Source: an uncultured Acidobacteriota bacterium (GTDB lineage Bacteria; Acidobacteriota; Blastocatellia; Pyrinomonadales; Pyrinomonadaceae). Taken from it: a DNA stretch of 59,590 nucleotides. Below are positions 43,745 to 52,474 of the stretch, one piece after another (position 1 is the stretch's first letter; each line of letters starts with the position of its first letter). The translations under genes and the position numbers were made by a program. The notes beneath the pieces are model-generated. The model did not search any database. It saw nothing but the letters and a program-made list of their open reading frames with translations, and had not been told where the DNA came from. The DNA lies in the NCBI GenBank assembly GCA_937873515.1, contig CALMYB010000015.1:1-59590 (forward strand), read 5' to 3'.

Positions 43745-44506
43745 ATGCAGCTTACCGTCTTAGGTTCCGGGACATCACACCCGCATCCGACAAGGAGCAG
43801 CACGAGCTTTTGGCTTGAAACCGCAAAGGGCTCGATCCTTCTCGATTGCTCGGCGCCGTCGATCCATCGAATGGCACAAGAAGGTTTGCCCTGGGCGGAA
43901 TTGGACGCGATCTGGATCTCGCATTTTCACCTCGACCATATAGGCGGCCTCGCTCCGTTCCTTTTCGGGATCAAGCATGCTGCTCAAACGGATGAACGCC
44001 GAAAACCGCTTACGATCTGCGGGCCTATCGGTCTTAAAGCACTCTTCGATACGATAGATGCAGCAGGAAACTACCGTCTGCTCGAACAGAACTTCCCGGT
44101 CGATATAGTCGAAGTTGCGGAAGGTGATGCGTTCCAATTGCTTTCCGGCACCGAACGAGTATTTAAGACGCCTCACAAACCCGAAAGTCTTGCGATCAGG
44201 CTGGATGACGGGGAGAGATCGCTTTGCTATACGTCTGATACGGGATTTGACCCGAGGATCGGAGAATTTGCCGCTTTTGCCGATCTTTTTATCGTTGAGT
44301 CGTCATTCGTGACAAATAAAGCGGTCGATACGCATCTCGAATTGGCGGACGCTATGGAACTGATCTCGATCGCCCGGCCAAAAGCGGCACTGCTCAATCA
44401 TCTGTATCCGGAATGGGACAGCGTAAAATTCGAAGACCTCGCCCGCGGATATTCACCGCCATGCGAGGTCCTGCTCGCGTTCGATGGTATGAAGATCGAT
44501 GTCTAA
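43745..44506 (+). CDS. MBL-fold metallohydrolase (RNase Z-like)
   Basis: A 253-residue metallo-beta-lactamase-fold protein. HFHLDH is at 60-65, with further ligands in TPHKPES, YTSDTGF and LLNHLYPEW. The layout resembles the tRNase Z/ribonuclease Z-like branch (LTVLGSGTSHPHPTRSSTS at the start). RNase activity is not certain because many members act on small molecules. Divergent from the SUF regulator. Its stop codon is shared with the convergent hypothetical gene (CTAA). Confidence 0.87.
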   Translation: MQLTVLGSGTSHPHPTRSSTSFWLETAKGSILLDCSAPSIHRMAQEGLPWAELDAIWISHFHLDHIGGLAPFLFGIKHAAQTDERRKPLTICGPIGLKALFDTIDAAGNYRLLEQNFPVDIVEVAEGDAFQLLSGTERVFKTPHKPESLAIRLDDGERSLCYTSDTGFDPRIGEFAAFADLFIVESSFVTNKAVDTHLELADAMELISIARPKAALLNHLYPEWDSVKFEDLARGYSPPCEVLLAFDGMKIDV

Positions 44507-44931
44507 GGCTGTATCTGGCGGCGTGCAAGATCCATCAGTTCCTCAGGCATCCACTTGTCCAAGACTTGAGCTTCCGCGTCGGCAATGCCTTCATTGCGAT
44601 TACGCCAATCCTTAGAAGGATCGTCTTCACGAAGTGACTGTTTAGGATAGTTCTCCACCTGCTCAAGGCTGATCACGATGCCGTGAGCAACATCCTTCCA
44701 ACTGTCGTTCTGGATCCCGCGAAGGACGACCGGCAATCCCGATGTCCAATCCTCTTCGGGTACGATATTGTCATACTCGGGAATGGTCAGGTATGCCGTA
44801 TCCGGCAGCGGCCCGGAGCCGAACTTGTCAACTATCCGGCTCTTTACGTCATCATACGTACCGTTCGGAGCCGACTTTCGCAGATCGAGGGCAAATTGAA
44901 AGATTTCAGTAACGGTCGGTTTTTCGGCCAT
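44503..44931 (-). CDS. Hypothetical protein (142 aa)
   Basis: No family recognised. It is soluble, acidic and has no signal peptide. The N-terminal half looks helical (VTEIFQFALDLRK), the middle contains PEYDNIVPEEDW, and Trp residues recur. A good ATG start and convergent overlap with the MBL gene at CTAA support it being a real gene. Confidence 0.6.
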   Translation of the reverse strand: MAEKPTVTEIFQFALDLRKSAPNGTYDDVKSRIVDKFGSGPLPDTAYLTIPEYDNIVPEEDWTSGLPVVLRGIQNDSWKDVAHGIVISLEQVENYPKQSLREDDPSKDWRNRNEGIADAEAQVLDKWMPEELMDLARRQIQP

Positions 44932-45051
44932 AGATAAACATTAGCACAACGCGCTGCGTATTCGGTATCGGACACTGCCGGCATTTTAGAAAAACTGTTG
45001 CCAACTTTACGATCGAGACGTTACTCTTTGTTTTTGTCCGGAATTCCATTT

Positions 45052-45723
45052 ATGAAACTAATGTCCCTCTTCGTCCTCTCGCTTGTTTTTGTATTGCCTA
45101 TCGCTGCTCAGAACGAGCAGTCGCCGATCGTCGATAAAGATATCAAGTATCAGAATTGGAAATATCCAACTGTTCGCGATATTTCGAAGGAGCTTGACCT
45201 GCGGGAGCTTTCTAAGGGTAAGAAACTGGTTGTCGTCGTCTATTTTGCACCATGGTGCCCGAACTGGCGCTTCGACGCTCCGAAGATCGAGGCGTTGTAT
45301 AAGAAGTATCAGGCTCAGGGACTCGAAGTCGTCGGTGTCGGTGAATATGACCCTGTCGATCGTATGAAAGTGAATCTTGATTCGCTTGGCATTACCTTTC
45401 CGGTCGTCTATGAATCTGTCAGCCGAGCACAACGAGGAGCGACAAAGCACTCCGAATATAGAAAAGAGACGGGCGACAAGCGGTACACGGGCTCGCCTTG
45501 GTACATCCTTCTTGATCCGATGAAGTATTCAAAAGATGGAGAAACGCTTGTCAAAAGGGCGGACGTGATCAACGGCGAGATGATAATGACCGAGGGCGAG
45601 GCCTACATTCGAAAGGCCCTTGGCCTGCCCGCCGAAGATGCGGCAAAAAAGCCCCAACCGGCCGCAACAGCGGCGATCGAGGCTTGTGATCCCAGTAAAC
45701 CGCCGGCTATCAAGAAACCGTAA
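45052..45723 (+). CDS. Secreted thioredoxin-fold protein with single active-site Cys
   Basis: A 223-residue exported protein. The signal peptide ends IAAQ near residue 20. The TlpA/AhpC-like fold is shown by VVVYFAPWCPNWRFDAPKIE, but the usual CxxC is CPNW: Cys69 is kept and the second Cys is Trp72. One other Cys lies near the C-terminus. It therefore cannot do a normal dithiol exchange within the motif; a peroxiredoxin-like or reductase-coupled role is possible. The ATG at 45052 fits the signal peptide; the frame opens earlier. Confidence 0.85.
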   Translation: MKLMSLFVLSLVFVLPIAAQNEQSPIVDKDIKYQNWKYPTVRDISKELDLRELSKGKKLVVVVYFAPWCPNWRFDAPKIEALYKKYQAQGLEVVGVGEYDPVDRMKVNLDSLGITFPVVYESVSRAQRGATKHSEYRKETGDKRYTGSPWYILLDPMKYSKDGETLVKRADVINGEMIMTEGEAYIRKALGLPAEDAAKKPQPAATAAIEACDPSKPPAIKKP

Positions 45724-45724
45724 G

Positions 45725-46252
45725 CTACTTTGGCAATACGTTCAGAGTATCCGTAAGTTTTTTTAGAACATCGCGAAGCGGGTCCTTCGCCGCGACGAAC
45801 CTGCCTGCCAGAGCCAGATCCTCACTCGATGCGACGTGGTCGGTCGCTCCCTGGATCGTTGACAAATAGCGCCTGAGGGAAGATCTTGTACGGAACTCCG
45901 ATTCAAGGTTTGCGATACCGACCCTCAAATTCCTGATCGCTGCGATCACTCGCTTTTTATTCTGCTCGTTCCGATCGACCGTCGCACGCGGAAGATTCTG
46001 CCTCTTCGCCGCTTCGCTCGTGTTCTCGATCTCCTGAGCGATCGGGCCAAGAACGTCGATGAACCGCGATGTGTTAGACCGCTGGATCTCGACTTTTTCA
46101 CGCGCTGTTCGAACATCGAGCGGTACAACTGTCCTTGAAACCGGCGGTTTTGCGGGCTGAGCTTTTCGCGGACGCGTCTTTTGTGCAGACACCGACGCTG
46201 CGAATGCGGTCCCGAGAAACACTACTGACAAACCCGTGCAAAAAAACCTCAT
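45725..46252 (-). CDS. Secreted helical protein of unknown function (175 aa)
   Basis: A signal peptide ends SVSAQ. The mature part starts with a basic Pro/Lys stretch and then is largely helical with no recognised domain. It is convergent with the thioredoxin gene, the stops being one base apart. Confidence 0.65.
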   Translation of the reverse strand: MRFFCTGLSVVFLGTAFAASVSAQKTRPRKAQPAKPPVSRTVVPLDVRTAREKVEIQRSNTSRFIDVLGPIAQEIENTSEAAKRQNLPRATVDRNEQNKKRVIAAIRNLRVGIANLESEFRTRSSLRRYLSTIQGATDHVASSEDLALAGRFVAAKDPLRDVLKKLTDTLNVLPK

Positions 46253-46300
46253 ACTCGTCCCTTCCTGTTAAAAGCTGTTCGAAAATCTTATCATAATGAT

Positions 46301-46975
46301 GTGACCGAACGGAGTTTAGAGGTCTTACGTCTTGGAAGGGTTGGCTATAAGGATGCGCTTGATCTGCAAGCTCTCCTTGAGGCCGAGGTTATCGCCAGGC
46401 GGGAGAAAGACTATCTCGCGTTGCTCGAACACCCGCATACCTTTACGATCGGCCGGCGGGCCACCAACGACGGTGTTCTCGCGACCGCCGAGATCCTGCG
46501 AAAACTCGGAGTCGAGGTCTTTGAAACCAATCGAGGCGGCCGCGTCACATACCATGGGATCGGGCAGGTCGTCGGCTATCCGATCATTTCACTTTCTCCT
46601 CATCGTGAGGACGTGCATAAATATGTTCGGGATCTTGAAGAGGTCTTGATCCGCTCGATGGCGGACTTCGGCGTTGAAGCCTTTCGGATCGAAGGCCTCA
46701 CCGGCGTGCACACGGCACAAGGGAAAGTCGCCGCCATAGGCGTTCACCTTAAACGCTGGGTGACGACGCACGGCTTCGCGTTGAACGTCTCGACCGACCT
46801 TAGTTACTACAACTGGATCATCGCCTGCGAGGGCGAACCCGTAACCTCGATGGAAGAACTTCTTGGACGCGAGATAACGCTCGCTGAGGTCGAAGACCGC
46901 CTCGAACAACGCTTCCGCGAGGTTTTTGAATACTCATCGAAGGAAACTGCGGCAATTGCGCCGGCAAGTTCCTGA
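46301..46975 (+). CDS. lipB: Lipoyl (octanoyl) transferase LipB
   Basis: A 224-residue enzyme moving octanoyl from acyl carrier protein to lipoate-dependent enzymes. RGGRVTYHGIGQ is at about 78-89. The catalytic pair is Lys142 (GKVAAIG) and Cys176 (IIACEGEP), fitting the family. It begins with GTG; no in-frame ATG and no Shine-Dalgarno lie nearby. A -10-like TATCAT at 46289-46294 would put transcription at the start codon, so this may be leaderless. LipA is not in the window. Confidence 0.94.
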   Translation: MTERSLEVLRLGRVGYKDALDLQALLEAEVIARREKDYLALLEHPHTFTIGRRATNDGVLATAEILRKLGVEVFETNRGGRVTYHGIGQVVGYPIISLSPHREDVHKYVRDLEEVLIRSMADFGVEAFRIEGLTGVHTAQGKVAAIGVHLKRWVTTHGFALNVSTDLSYYNWIIACEGEPVTSMEELLGREITLAEVEDRLEQRFREVFEYSSKETAAIAPASS

Positions 46976-47002
46976 CAACCAGACAAATTGGGAGGTATTT
47001 TT

Positions 47003-47941
47003 GTGAAACGAATAGTCCTTATCACATCGGCTTTTATTCTTGCGGCGATCGGCGCCGCGTGCGGCCCGTCGGCCGGAAATAATACGAACTCAGCGAATTC
47101 GGCCAATGGCGGCAGCGCCGCACCTAACAGCACCGTAACCGCAATGGGACGGCCAGCTGCGATCACTGAAATGATGAAGGCCCGCGGAGAACAGGATGCC
47201 GCAAAGCCCGTGCTGAAGATCATAGAACCGAAAGACCAATCGGTCGTCTCGGGGTCTGATGTCGAGTTGAAACTCGAACTTTCGGGCGACCTGAAAGGCT
47301 ATATGCCGGGAATGGACGAGACGACGCACACCGGGAACCATATCCACGTGATCCTCGATAACCAGCCGTATGAAGCCTATTACGACATCACGAAGCCATT
47401 CGTCCTTAAGAATGTTGCGGACGGCCCGCACACTATTCGCGTGTTCCCCTCGCGGCCCTGGCACGAAAGCTATAAGAACGAAGGCGCGTTCCAGATCGTC
47501 TCATTCACGGTCAAGAACGGCGGTGGAGATGCTTCAAAGCCGACAACGACTGCCGACGGAAACACGATGGCGAATGGTGCATCGCCCGAAAAGAAGGCCG
47601 ATGAAAAGGTCGATCCGAAGAAGCCTCTGCTTACTTACAGCCGTCCGAAGGGCGAATACAAGGGTGCTGACGCCGACAACATTATGGTCGATTTTTGGGT
47701 CGTAAACACCGACTTGACGCCTGCCGGACGTGTTGTCGGGACCGATCCGTGCCCTTGCCACGTAAAATATTGGGTCGATGGAACCGATATGGGACAGTTC
47801 AATCGCTGGGAACCGCTCTGGTTGAATGGCCTTGCACCCGGCAAACACACGATCAAGCTCGAGTTGCAGGACCGCAATGGAAAGGTGATCGAGAACGGCG
47901 GCTATAATTCGACAACGAGAGAGATCACCGTGACGAAATAG
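47003..47941 (+). CDS. Lipoprotein with two Ig-like/DUF4399-like domains
   Basis: A 312-residue lipoprotein. Lipobox IGAAC is near residue 21, followed by an Asn/Ser/Ala linker. Two similar beta-rich modules follow: KIIEPKDQSVVSGSDVELK ... GNHIHVILDNQPYEAYYD ... DGPHTIRVFPSRPW, and KKPLLTYSRPKGEY ... CHVKYWVDGTDMGQF ... PGKHTIKLELQDR. The HxHV and HTI elements recur, suggesting a duplication. Start is GTG 47003: GGAGG lies seven bases upstream. Function unknown. Confidence 0.8.
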   Translation: MKRIVLITSAFILAAIGAACGPSAGNNTNSANSANGGSAAPNSTVTAMGRPAAITEMMKARGEQDAAKPVLKIIEPKDQSVVSGSDVELKLELSGDLKGYMPGMDETTHTGNHIHVILDNQPYEAYYDITKPFVLKNVADGPHTIRVFPSRPWHESYKNEGAFQIVSFTVKNGGGDASKPTTTADGNTMANGASPEKKADEKVDPKKPLLTYSRPKGEYKGADADNIMVDFWVVNTDLTPAGRVVGTDPCPCHVKYWVDGTDMGQFNRWEPLWLNGLAPGKHTIKLELQDRNGKVIENGGYNSTTREITVTK

Positions 47942-47959
47942 CTTCAGCCCTTAGGAATA

Positions 47960-48014
47960 TCTACAGTTCGTTGTAGAATTGAGGTTTTCGGCTCCGGTCG
48001 AAAACCTCTTTTTT
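47960..48014 (+). terminator. Terminator/attenuator before the esterase gene
   Basis: A perfect 10-bp stem GAGGTTTTCG/CGAAAACCTC (47981-48008) runs into TTTTTT. A smaller hairpin TCTACA/TGTAGA (47960-47977) precedes it. The T-tract ends 14 bases before the esterase ATG, so it terminates the lipoprotein transcript and may also attenuate the esterase gene. Confidence 0.8.
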
Positions 48015-48028
48015 GGAGCAAACCCTAT

Positions 48029-48766
48029 ATGCGACGCGAAATCACTTCGTGGTACAGCCACAATCTCGGAATGGAAATGCCGCTCGTAGCTTACGGGCAC
48101 GCAGGATATCCGCTTTTGATGTTCCCGACGGCAGCCGCCGACTATCTTGAATACGAAAGATTCTACCTGGTGGATTCGATCAAAGATTTTATTGAAGCGG
48201 GCAAGATCCGGGCCTATTCGATCAATTCGGTCAACAAGTACAGCTTGCTGAACCGCGAGAGCTCGCCTTCATGGAAGGTCGAGATGCTCGCCCGTTATGA
48301 CCGATACATCATGGAAGAGGTCCTTCCGCTGATCCGTAACGAGTGCGGGCCTGATGCCCGGCCGCTGACCACAGGAGCGTCGCTTGGTGCTTTCCTGGCC
48401 GCGAATACCTATTTCAAGCACTCGGATCAGTTTCGCGGAACGATCGCGATGAGCGGGAGCTACGACATCTACAATTATCTCGAAAGCTATTTCGACGACA
48501 ATGTGTATTTCAACAATCCCGCGATGTACCTAAAGCACCTCAACGACGATTATCACCTTCCGCGTCTGCAAAATGCCGACTCGATCGTAATAGTCACGGG
48601 ACAAGGCTCGTTCGAGGCTCCCGACCGAAGCCGCGAGTTTTCCGGTCTCCTGCATTCGAAAGGCATTCCGCATAGGCTCGATGTTTGGGGTTACGACGTC
48701 AACCACGACTGGGTCTGGTGGCGTCGAATGCTGCCCTATTACCTCGGCCTTTTCTGCGGCGACTAA
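48029..48766 (+). CDS. Esterase of the alpha/beta-hydrolase superfamily
   Basis: A 245-residue protein of the putative esterase (Esterase D/antigen 85-like) group. PLLMFPTAAADYLEYE gives the oxyanion region, Ser118 in GASLGAF is the nucleophile, and the C-terminal VNHDWVWW holds the histidine. No signal peptide. SD TGGAG precedes the ATG. It converges on pbp1A with a CTAA shared stop. Confidence 0.84.
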   Translation: MRREITSWYSHNLGMEMPLVAYGHAGYPLLMFPTAAADYLEYERFYLVDSIKDFIEAGKIRAYSINSVNKYSLLNRESSPSWKVEMLARYDRYIMEEVLPLIRNECGPDARPLTTGASLGAFLAANTYFKHSDQFRGTIAMSGSYDIYNYLESYFDDNVYFNNPAMYLKHLNDDYHLPRLQNADSIVIVTGQGSFEAPDRSREFSGLLHSKGIPHRLDVWGYDVNHDWVWWRRMLPYYLGLFCGD

Positions 48767-51318
48767 CCGTCGCCCTTCTTGCCTTTTCGTTTAGGCGGTG
48801 TACTCTTCTCAGCCGGCGGACCTTCGGTTTTCGCCGGTTGCTTTATTTCCGGACGCTTTATCGTCGAAGGCTCTCCCGTAAGCGGCTTGTCAGGTTTACC
48901 GTCACCATCCGGTGTACCGTCACCCGCGTTGTTCTCTTTCGGCAACAGGGCGGGATCATCGTCAATCTTTGTTCCAGGTGTGAATTCAATACCCGTTTTC
49001 TTGCCGGCGATGTCTGCTTCCTGGAGCTTCTCAAGCTCTTCGCGTTTGTTCCGCTCCATCAACGACTTGATGTCGGAAGGCATCGGCGGCGGGCCGGGGA
49101 ACGTATCGCGCGGCTTGCCCTTCATGAACTGGTTCATAAAGGCATTAAAATACGGCAATGCGCCGTGGCCGCCCGTCATGCTGTTGCCGAGGTTCGTCTT
49201 TCTTGTCGGATTGCCCATCCACACACCGGTAACGTATGTTGGCGTGTAGCCGATGAACCAAACGTCAGTGTGGTCGTTCACCGTACCGGTCTTGCCGGCG
49301 AGCTGTTGGCCCGCGGCACTTGCTCCGGGTGCCGTACCACCGCCCGCCGTTACACCGCGCATCATCTGAACCATCGTCAGCGCGACATATTCACTGGTAA
49401 CTCGCGAACTCGACCCGTCGAACTCCTCAAGGAGAGCACCGTCGCGGTTATAGACCTTTCGGATCAGATGGGGCGAGATCCTCACACCTTTGTTCGGGAA
49501 TGTCGAATATGCCGACGTCATCTCAAGTAGCGACGCCTCGCTTGCCCCCAAGGCCGACGGCAGGCTCGGAGCCATTGGATTCGTGATGCCGAAACGCCGC
49601 ACCATCTGCGCTCCCGATTGTATTCCGACCTGCTCAAGCAAATGGACCGCCGCAATGTTGTAGGATTTCGCAAGTGCGATCTTCATCGGGACGTTCGGGT
49701 GGCTTAAGCTGCCATCGTAGTTGTGCGGCGTCCAGCCACCGCGTTTGATCGGGGCACCGCTCACTGTCATATCCGGCGTCATTCCGTCCTCAACCGCCGC
49801 CGTGTAAATGAACGGCTTGTAGGACGAGCCCGTTTGCCGCAATCCTTGCGTCGCGTTGTTGAATTTACTTGTGTGAAAATCGTAACCTCCGACCTCCGCA
49901 ACGATCTCCCCTGTATGCGAATTGATACAGACGATCGCCGCCTGCACCTCAGGCACTTGTTCGAGCTCGACATCGAGGGTCTTCTTTTCGTCATCGACCT
50001 TTTTTATCTCAAATTCCGCAAGATAGCCCGGTTTTAGCTCGGCCGTCGGGCGCTTTCCGCTGCGGCCCATATCGCCGGCCCGGACAACGGCCTTGTACAT
50101 ACCGAACCGAACACCGACCTCATCCGCTCCCGGGTTGGCTTTCACCACAAGGCCTTTGATGTATTCGCCGACCTCGTACTGATCGCCATACCAATCCGGG
50201 TGTTTGTACGAAGCAAGAGCCTTATCTATGTCCTTCTGATCGGTAAAGAGCGGCTGGTCGTTGTCGTCAAGCAGGATATTCTTATAATCCGAACGCCAAC
50301 GCTGCCCGCGGTCATAACCTCGAAGGCCCTCGCGTATCGCTTTTGTCGCTTCTTTCTGCGCGGCAACATTGATCGTCGTATAGACCTTCAATCCGCCCTG
50401 TGCGACGCGGGTCGTATATTTTTGTTCGAGGTAACGGCGGATCTCTTCGACCGGATAATCCCACGCGGTGGATTTCGGCAAAGACTGATAGTAGGCCGTA
50501 TCAGCGAGTTTGATCGGGATCGCTTTCGCGGCATCTACTTCGGCTTGCGAATACTTATCAGGAAAATACTTGGCCATCTGATCGAGGACAAGGTCACGGC
50601 GGATCTTTGCTTTCTCGCGATTGCGCGTCGGCGAGTATTCGGGCGACTTAGGGATCGCGGCAAGAAGAGCTGCCTCTTCGAGCGAAAGATCTTTCAAATG
50701 TTTGCCAAAGTACGTCTCGGCGCCGGCCTCGAAACCGTAGGCTCCCGCTCCCAGAAAGACGTAGTTCATATACATCTCAAGGATCTGGTCCTTTGTATAA
50801 AGCCGTTCGATCTGGAGCGCGACAGCCCACTCATTCACCTTGCGCGTATAGGTTTGATCCTTGTAAAGAAAAAGGTTCTTTGCGAGCTGCTGTGTGATGG
50901 TTGAGGCACCTTCGGTGCTGCCGGTCGTAACGTTCTTGAACACGGCACCAAGGATACGATACGGGTCGATGCCGATGTGATCGCGAAACCGATAATCTTC
51001 GATCGCGAGGAGGGCGTCGGTTACGCGGTCGGGCACATCTTGGATCTTGACCGGAATTCGTTTCTCAATGGCGAACTCGGCGAGCACTGTTTCGCCGTCA
51101 TCAGCGTAGATCGTAGTTACCTGCGGCGGACGATACGTCGCAAGGGCCGAGACCGCGGTCGTATAGCTCGAATTGTTCAGATAATACGACGCAAGAACGC
51201 CCGTCAGGCCGCCCGCCGATAAGGCGAGCATCAACGCCGTAAGGAACATTGAAATACCGCTCATCTTCCTGCGCGGTGCCGCTTTACTTTCAACGATAGT
51301 GCTAGCTTCTTTCGCCAT
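48763..51318 (-). CDS. Penicillin-binding protein 1A (bifunctional transglycosylase/transpeptidase)
   Basis: An 851-residue membrane-anchored peptidoglycan synthase. One N-terminal helix (about 22-46) is followed by a GT51 domain with Glu107 in AIEDYRFRDH and EGASTITQQLAKN near 136-148. The transpeptidase domain has Ser498-S-Y-K501, SYN in KSYNIAAV and the later KTG in GKTGTVND. The C-terminal tail is Pro/Lys-rich and low-complexity. It is the last gene of the elongation cluster, 8 bp after rodA. Confidence 0.96.
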   Translation of the reverse strand: MAKEASTIVESKAAPRRKMSGISMFLTALMLALSAGGLTGVLASYYLNNSSYTTAVSALATYRPPQVTTIYADDGETVLAEFAIEKRIPVKIQDVPDRVTDALLAIEDYRFRDHIGIDPYRILGAVFKNVTTGSTEGASTITQQLAKNLFLYKDQTYTRKVNEWAVALQIERLYTKDQILEMYMNYVFLGAGAYGFEAGAETYFGKHLKDLSLEEAALLAAIPKSPEYSPTRNREKAKIRRDLVLDQMAKYFPDKYSQAEVDAAKAIPIKLADTAYYQSLPKSTAWDYPVEEIRRYLEQKYTTRVAQGGLKVYTTINVAAQKEATKAIREGLRGYDRGQRWRSDYKNILLDDNDQPLFTDQKDIDKALASYKHPDWYGDQYEVGEYIKGLVVKANPGADEVGVRFGMYKAVVRAGDMGRSGKRPTAELKPGYLAEFEIKKVDDEKKTLDVELEQVPEVQAAIVCINSHTGEIVAEVGGYDFHTSKFNNATQGLRQTGSSYKPFIYTAAVEDGMTPDMTVSGAPIKRGGWTPHNYDGSLSHPNVPMKIALAKSYNIAAVHLLEQVGIQSGAQMVRRFGITNPMAPSLPSALGASEASLLEMTSAYSTFPNKGVRISPHLIRKVYNRDGALLEEFDGSSSRVTSEYVALTMVQMMRGVTAGGGTAPGASAAGQQLAGKTGTVNDHTDVWFIGYTPTYVTGVWMGNPTRKTNLGNSMTGGHGALPYFNAFMNQFMKGKPRDTFPGPPPMPSDIKSLMERNKREELEKLQEADIAGKKTGIEFTPGTKIDDDPALLPKENNAGDGTPDGDGKPDKPLTGEPSTIKRPEIKQPAKTEGPPAEKSTPPKRKGKKGDG

Positions 51319-51326
51319 AAAACCTC

Positions 51327-52442
51327 TTAGTTGACGAACCTTCTCATTCGAACGCTCACTACGAACCCTATCGCGATGAATGTCGAAAGGATCGCCGACA
51401 GTCCGGCGCTCATCAATGGGAGCGGAACACCGATCACGGGCAGAAAACCTAAGGCCATTCCGATATTCATAAATATCTGAAAGGCCAAACCGCAGACGAC
51501 GGACATTATAACAAGCATTCCCGCACGGTCGGAAGCTTGTCTTGCACTCGCGATCATTCGCGAGAGCAGCAAGGCATACGCAAGCAGGAGTGATACGCAG
51601 CCGATAAACCCTGTGTTTTCCGCAGTTACGGCAAAAATAAAATCCGTCTGCGGTTCCGGCAAAAATTTCAAAACACTTTGCGAGGTCTCAGGGTCGCCCT
51701 TGATCCCCGAAATGCCGCCTTTGCCGACCGTGATGACAGATTGGATCGTATGATAGCCATAGCCCCGCGGATCGACCTTATCCGGATCGATGATCGCAAG
51801 GATTCGCTCCTGCTGATAGCGTTTTATCTTGCCGGTCTTAACGCCGACGATATATGCCGTCGGCACCATCACCGCTGCCAATACTGTTCCGATGATGACA
51901 TAGCGGATCTTGATGCCCGATAAAAAGAACATTGCGGCAAGGATCGGAAAATATGTGATCGCCTGCCCCGCATCCGGTTCGAGCATTATGAGTGCCAAAG
52001 GCCCTGCGAAGATCGCACCGCCGACCAGCGCCTCACGCAGCGTTAGAACTGCTGATTTTCTTGCACCAAAGTATTTTGCGAGCATCAGAACCGTCGGTAT
52101 CTTGACGAACTCCGAAGGCTGAAACTGTCCGACAAGCGGAAGCCTGACCCAGGCCTTTTGCCCATTGATCTCAACACCCAAGGGCGTAAGCACGAGAAAC
52201 AAAAGCAAGAGGCCGAAGGCATAGAAGATCGGTGCGGCATCGATAAGACGGCGATAGTCGGTGAACGCGACGACAACGAACGCGATAAACGCGATAACGA
52301 TACCGAAGATCTGCTTTGACCAATAATTTTCGGAAGGAACAGCGTTGTGGATCTGCCAGACGCCGAAGAACGAGATCAGGATGGCGAGAACCGCCGTCTG
52401 CCAATCAAAGTCTCGTAATCCGCGTTCTGTAAGGGCGACCAT
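51327..52442 (-). CDS. rodA: Rod-shape SEDS glycosyltransferase RodA
   Basis: A 371-residue SEDS protein with about ten membrane helices that polymerises lipid II during elongation with PBP2. FKKPTVLMLAKYF-like QPSEFVKIPTVLMLAKYF and FIFAVTAENTGFIG motifs, with LMLEPDAGQAITYFP, are typical. It follows mrdA (32 bp gap) and precedes pbp1A. Confidence 0.95.
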   Translation of the reverse strand: MVALTERGLRDFDWQTAVLAILISFFGVWQIHNAVPSENYWSKQIFGIVIAFIAFVVVAFTDYRRLIDAAPIFYAFGLLLLFLVLTPLGVEINGQKAWVRLPLVGQFQPSEFVKIPTVLMLAKYFGARKSAVLTLREALVGGAIFAGPLALIMLEPDAGQAITYFPILAAMFFLSGIKIRYVIIGTVLAAVMVPTAYIVGVKTGKIKRYQQERILAIIDPDKVDPRGYGYHTIQSVITVGKGGISGIKGDPETSQSVLKFLPEPQTDFIFAVTAENTGFIGCVSLLLAYALLLSRMIASARQASDRAGMLVIMSVVCGLAFQIFMNIGMALGFLPVIGVPLPLMSAGLSAILSTFIAIGFVVSVRMRRFVN

Positions 52443-52474
52443 TTAGATTCTAAGCGGGCGTTTCTCGCCAAAAT

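Noticed and set aside
48685..49530. A 281-codon plus-strand frame
   Set aside because: It overlaps the end of the esterase gene and the antisense of the PBP1A tail; low-complexity and basic, no domain.
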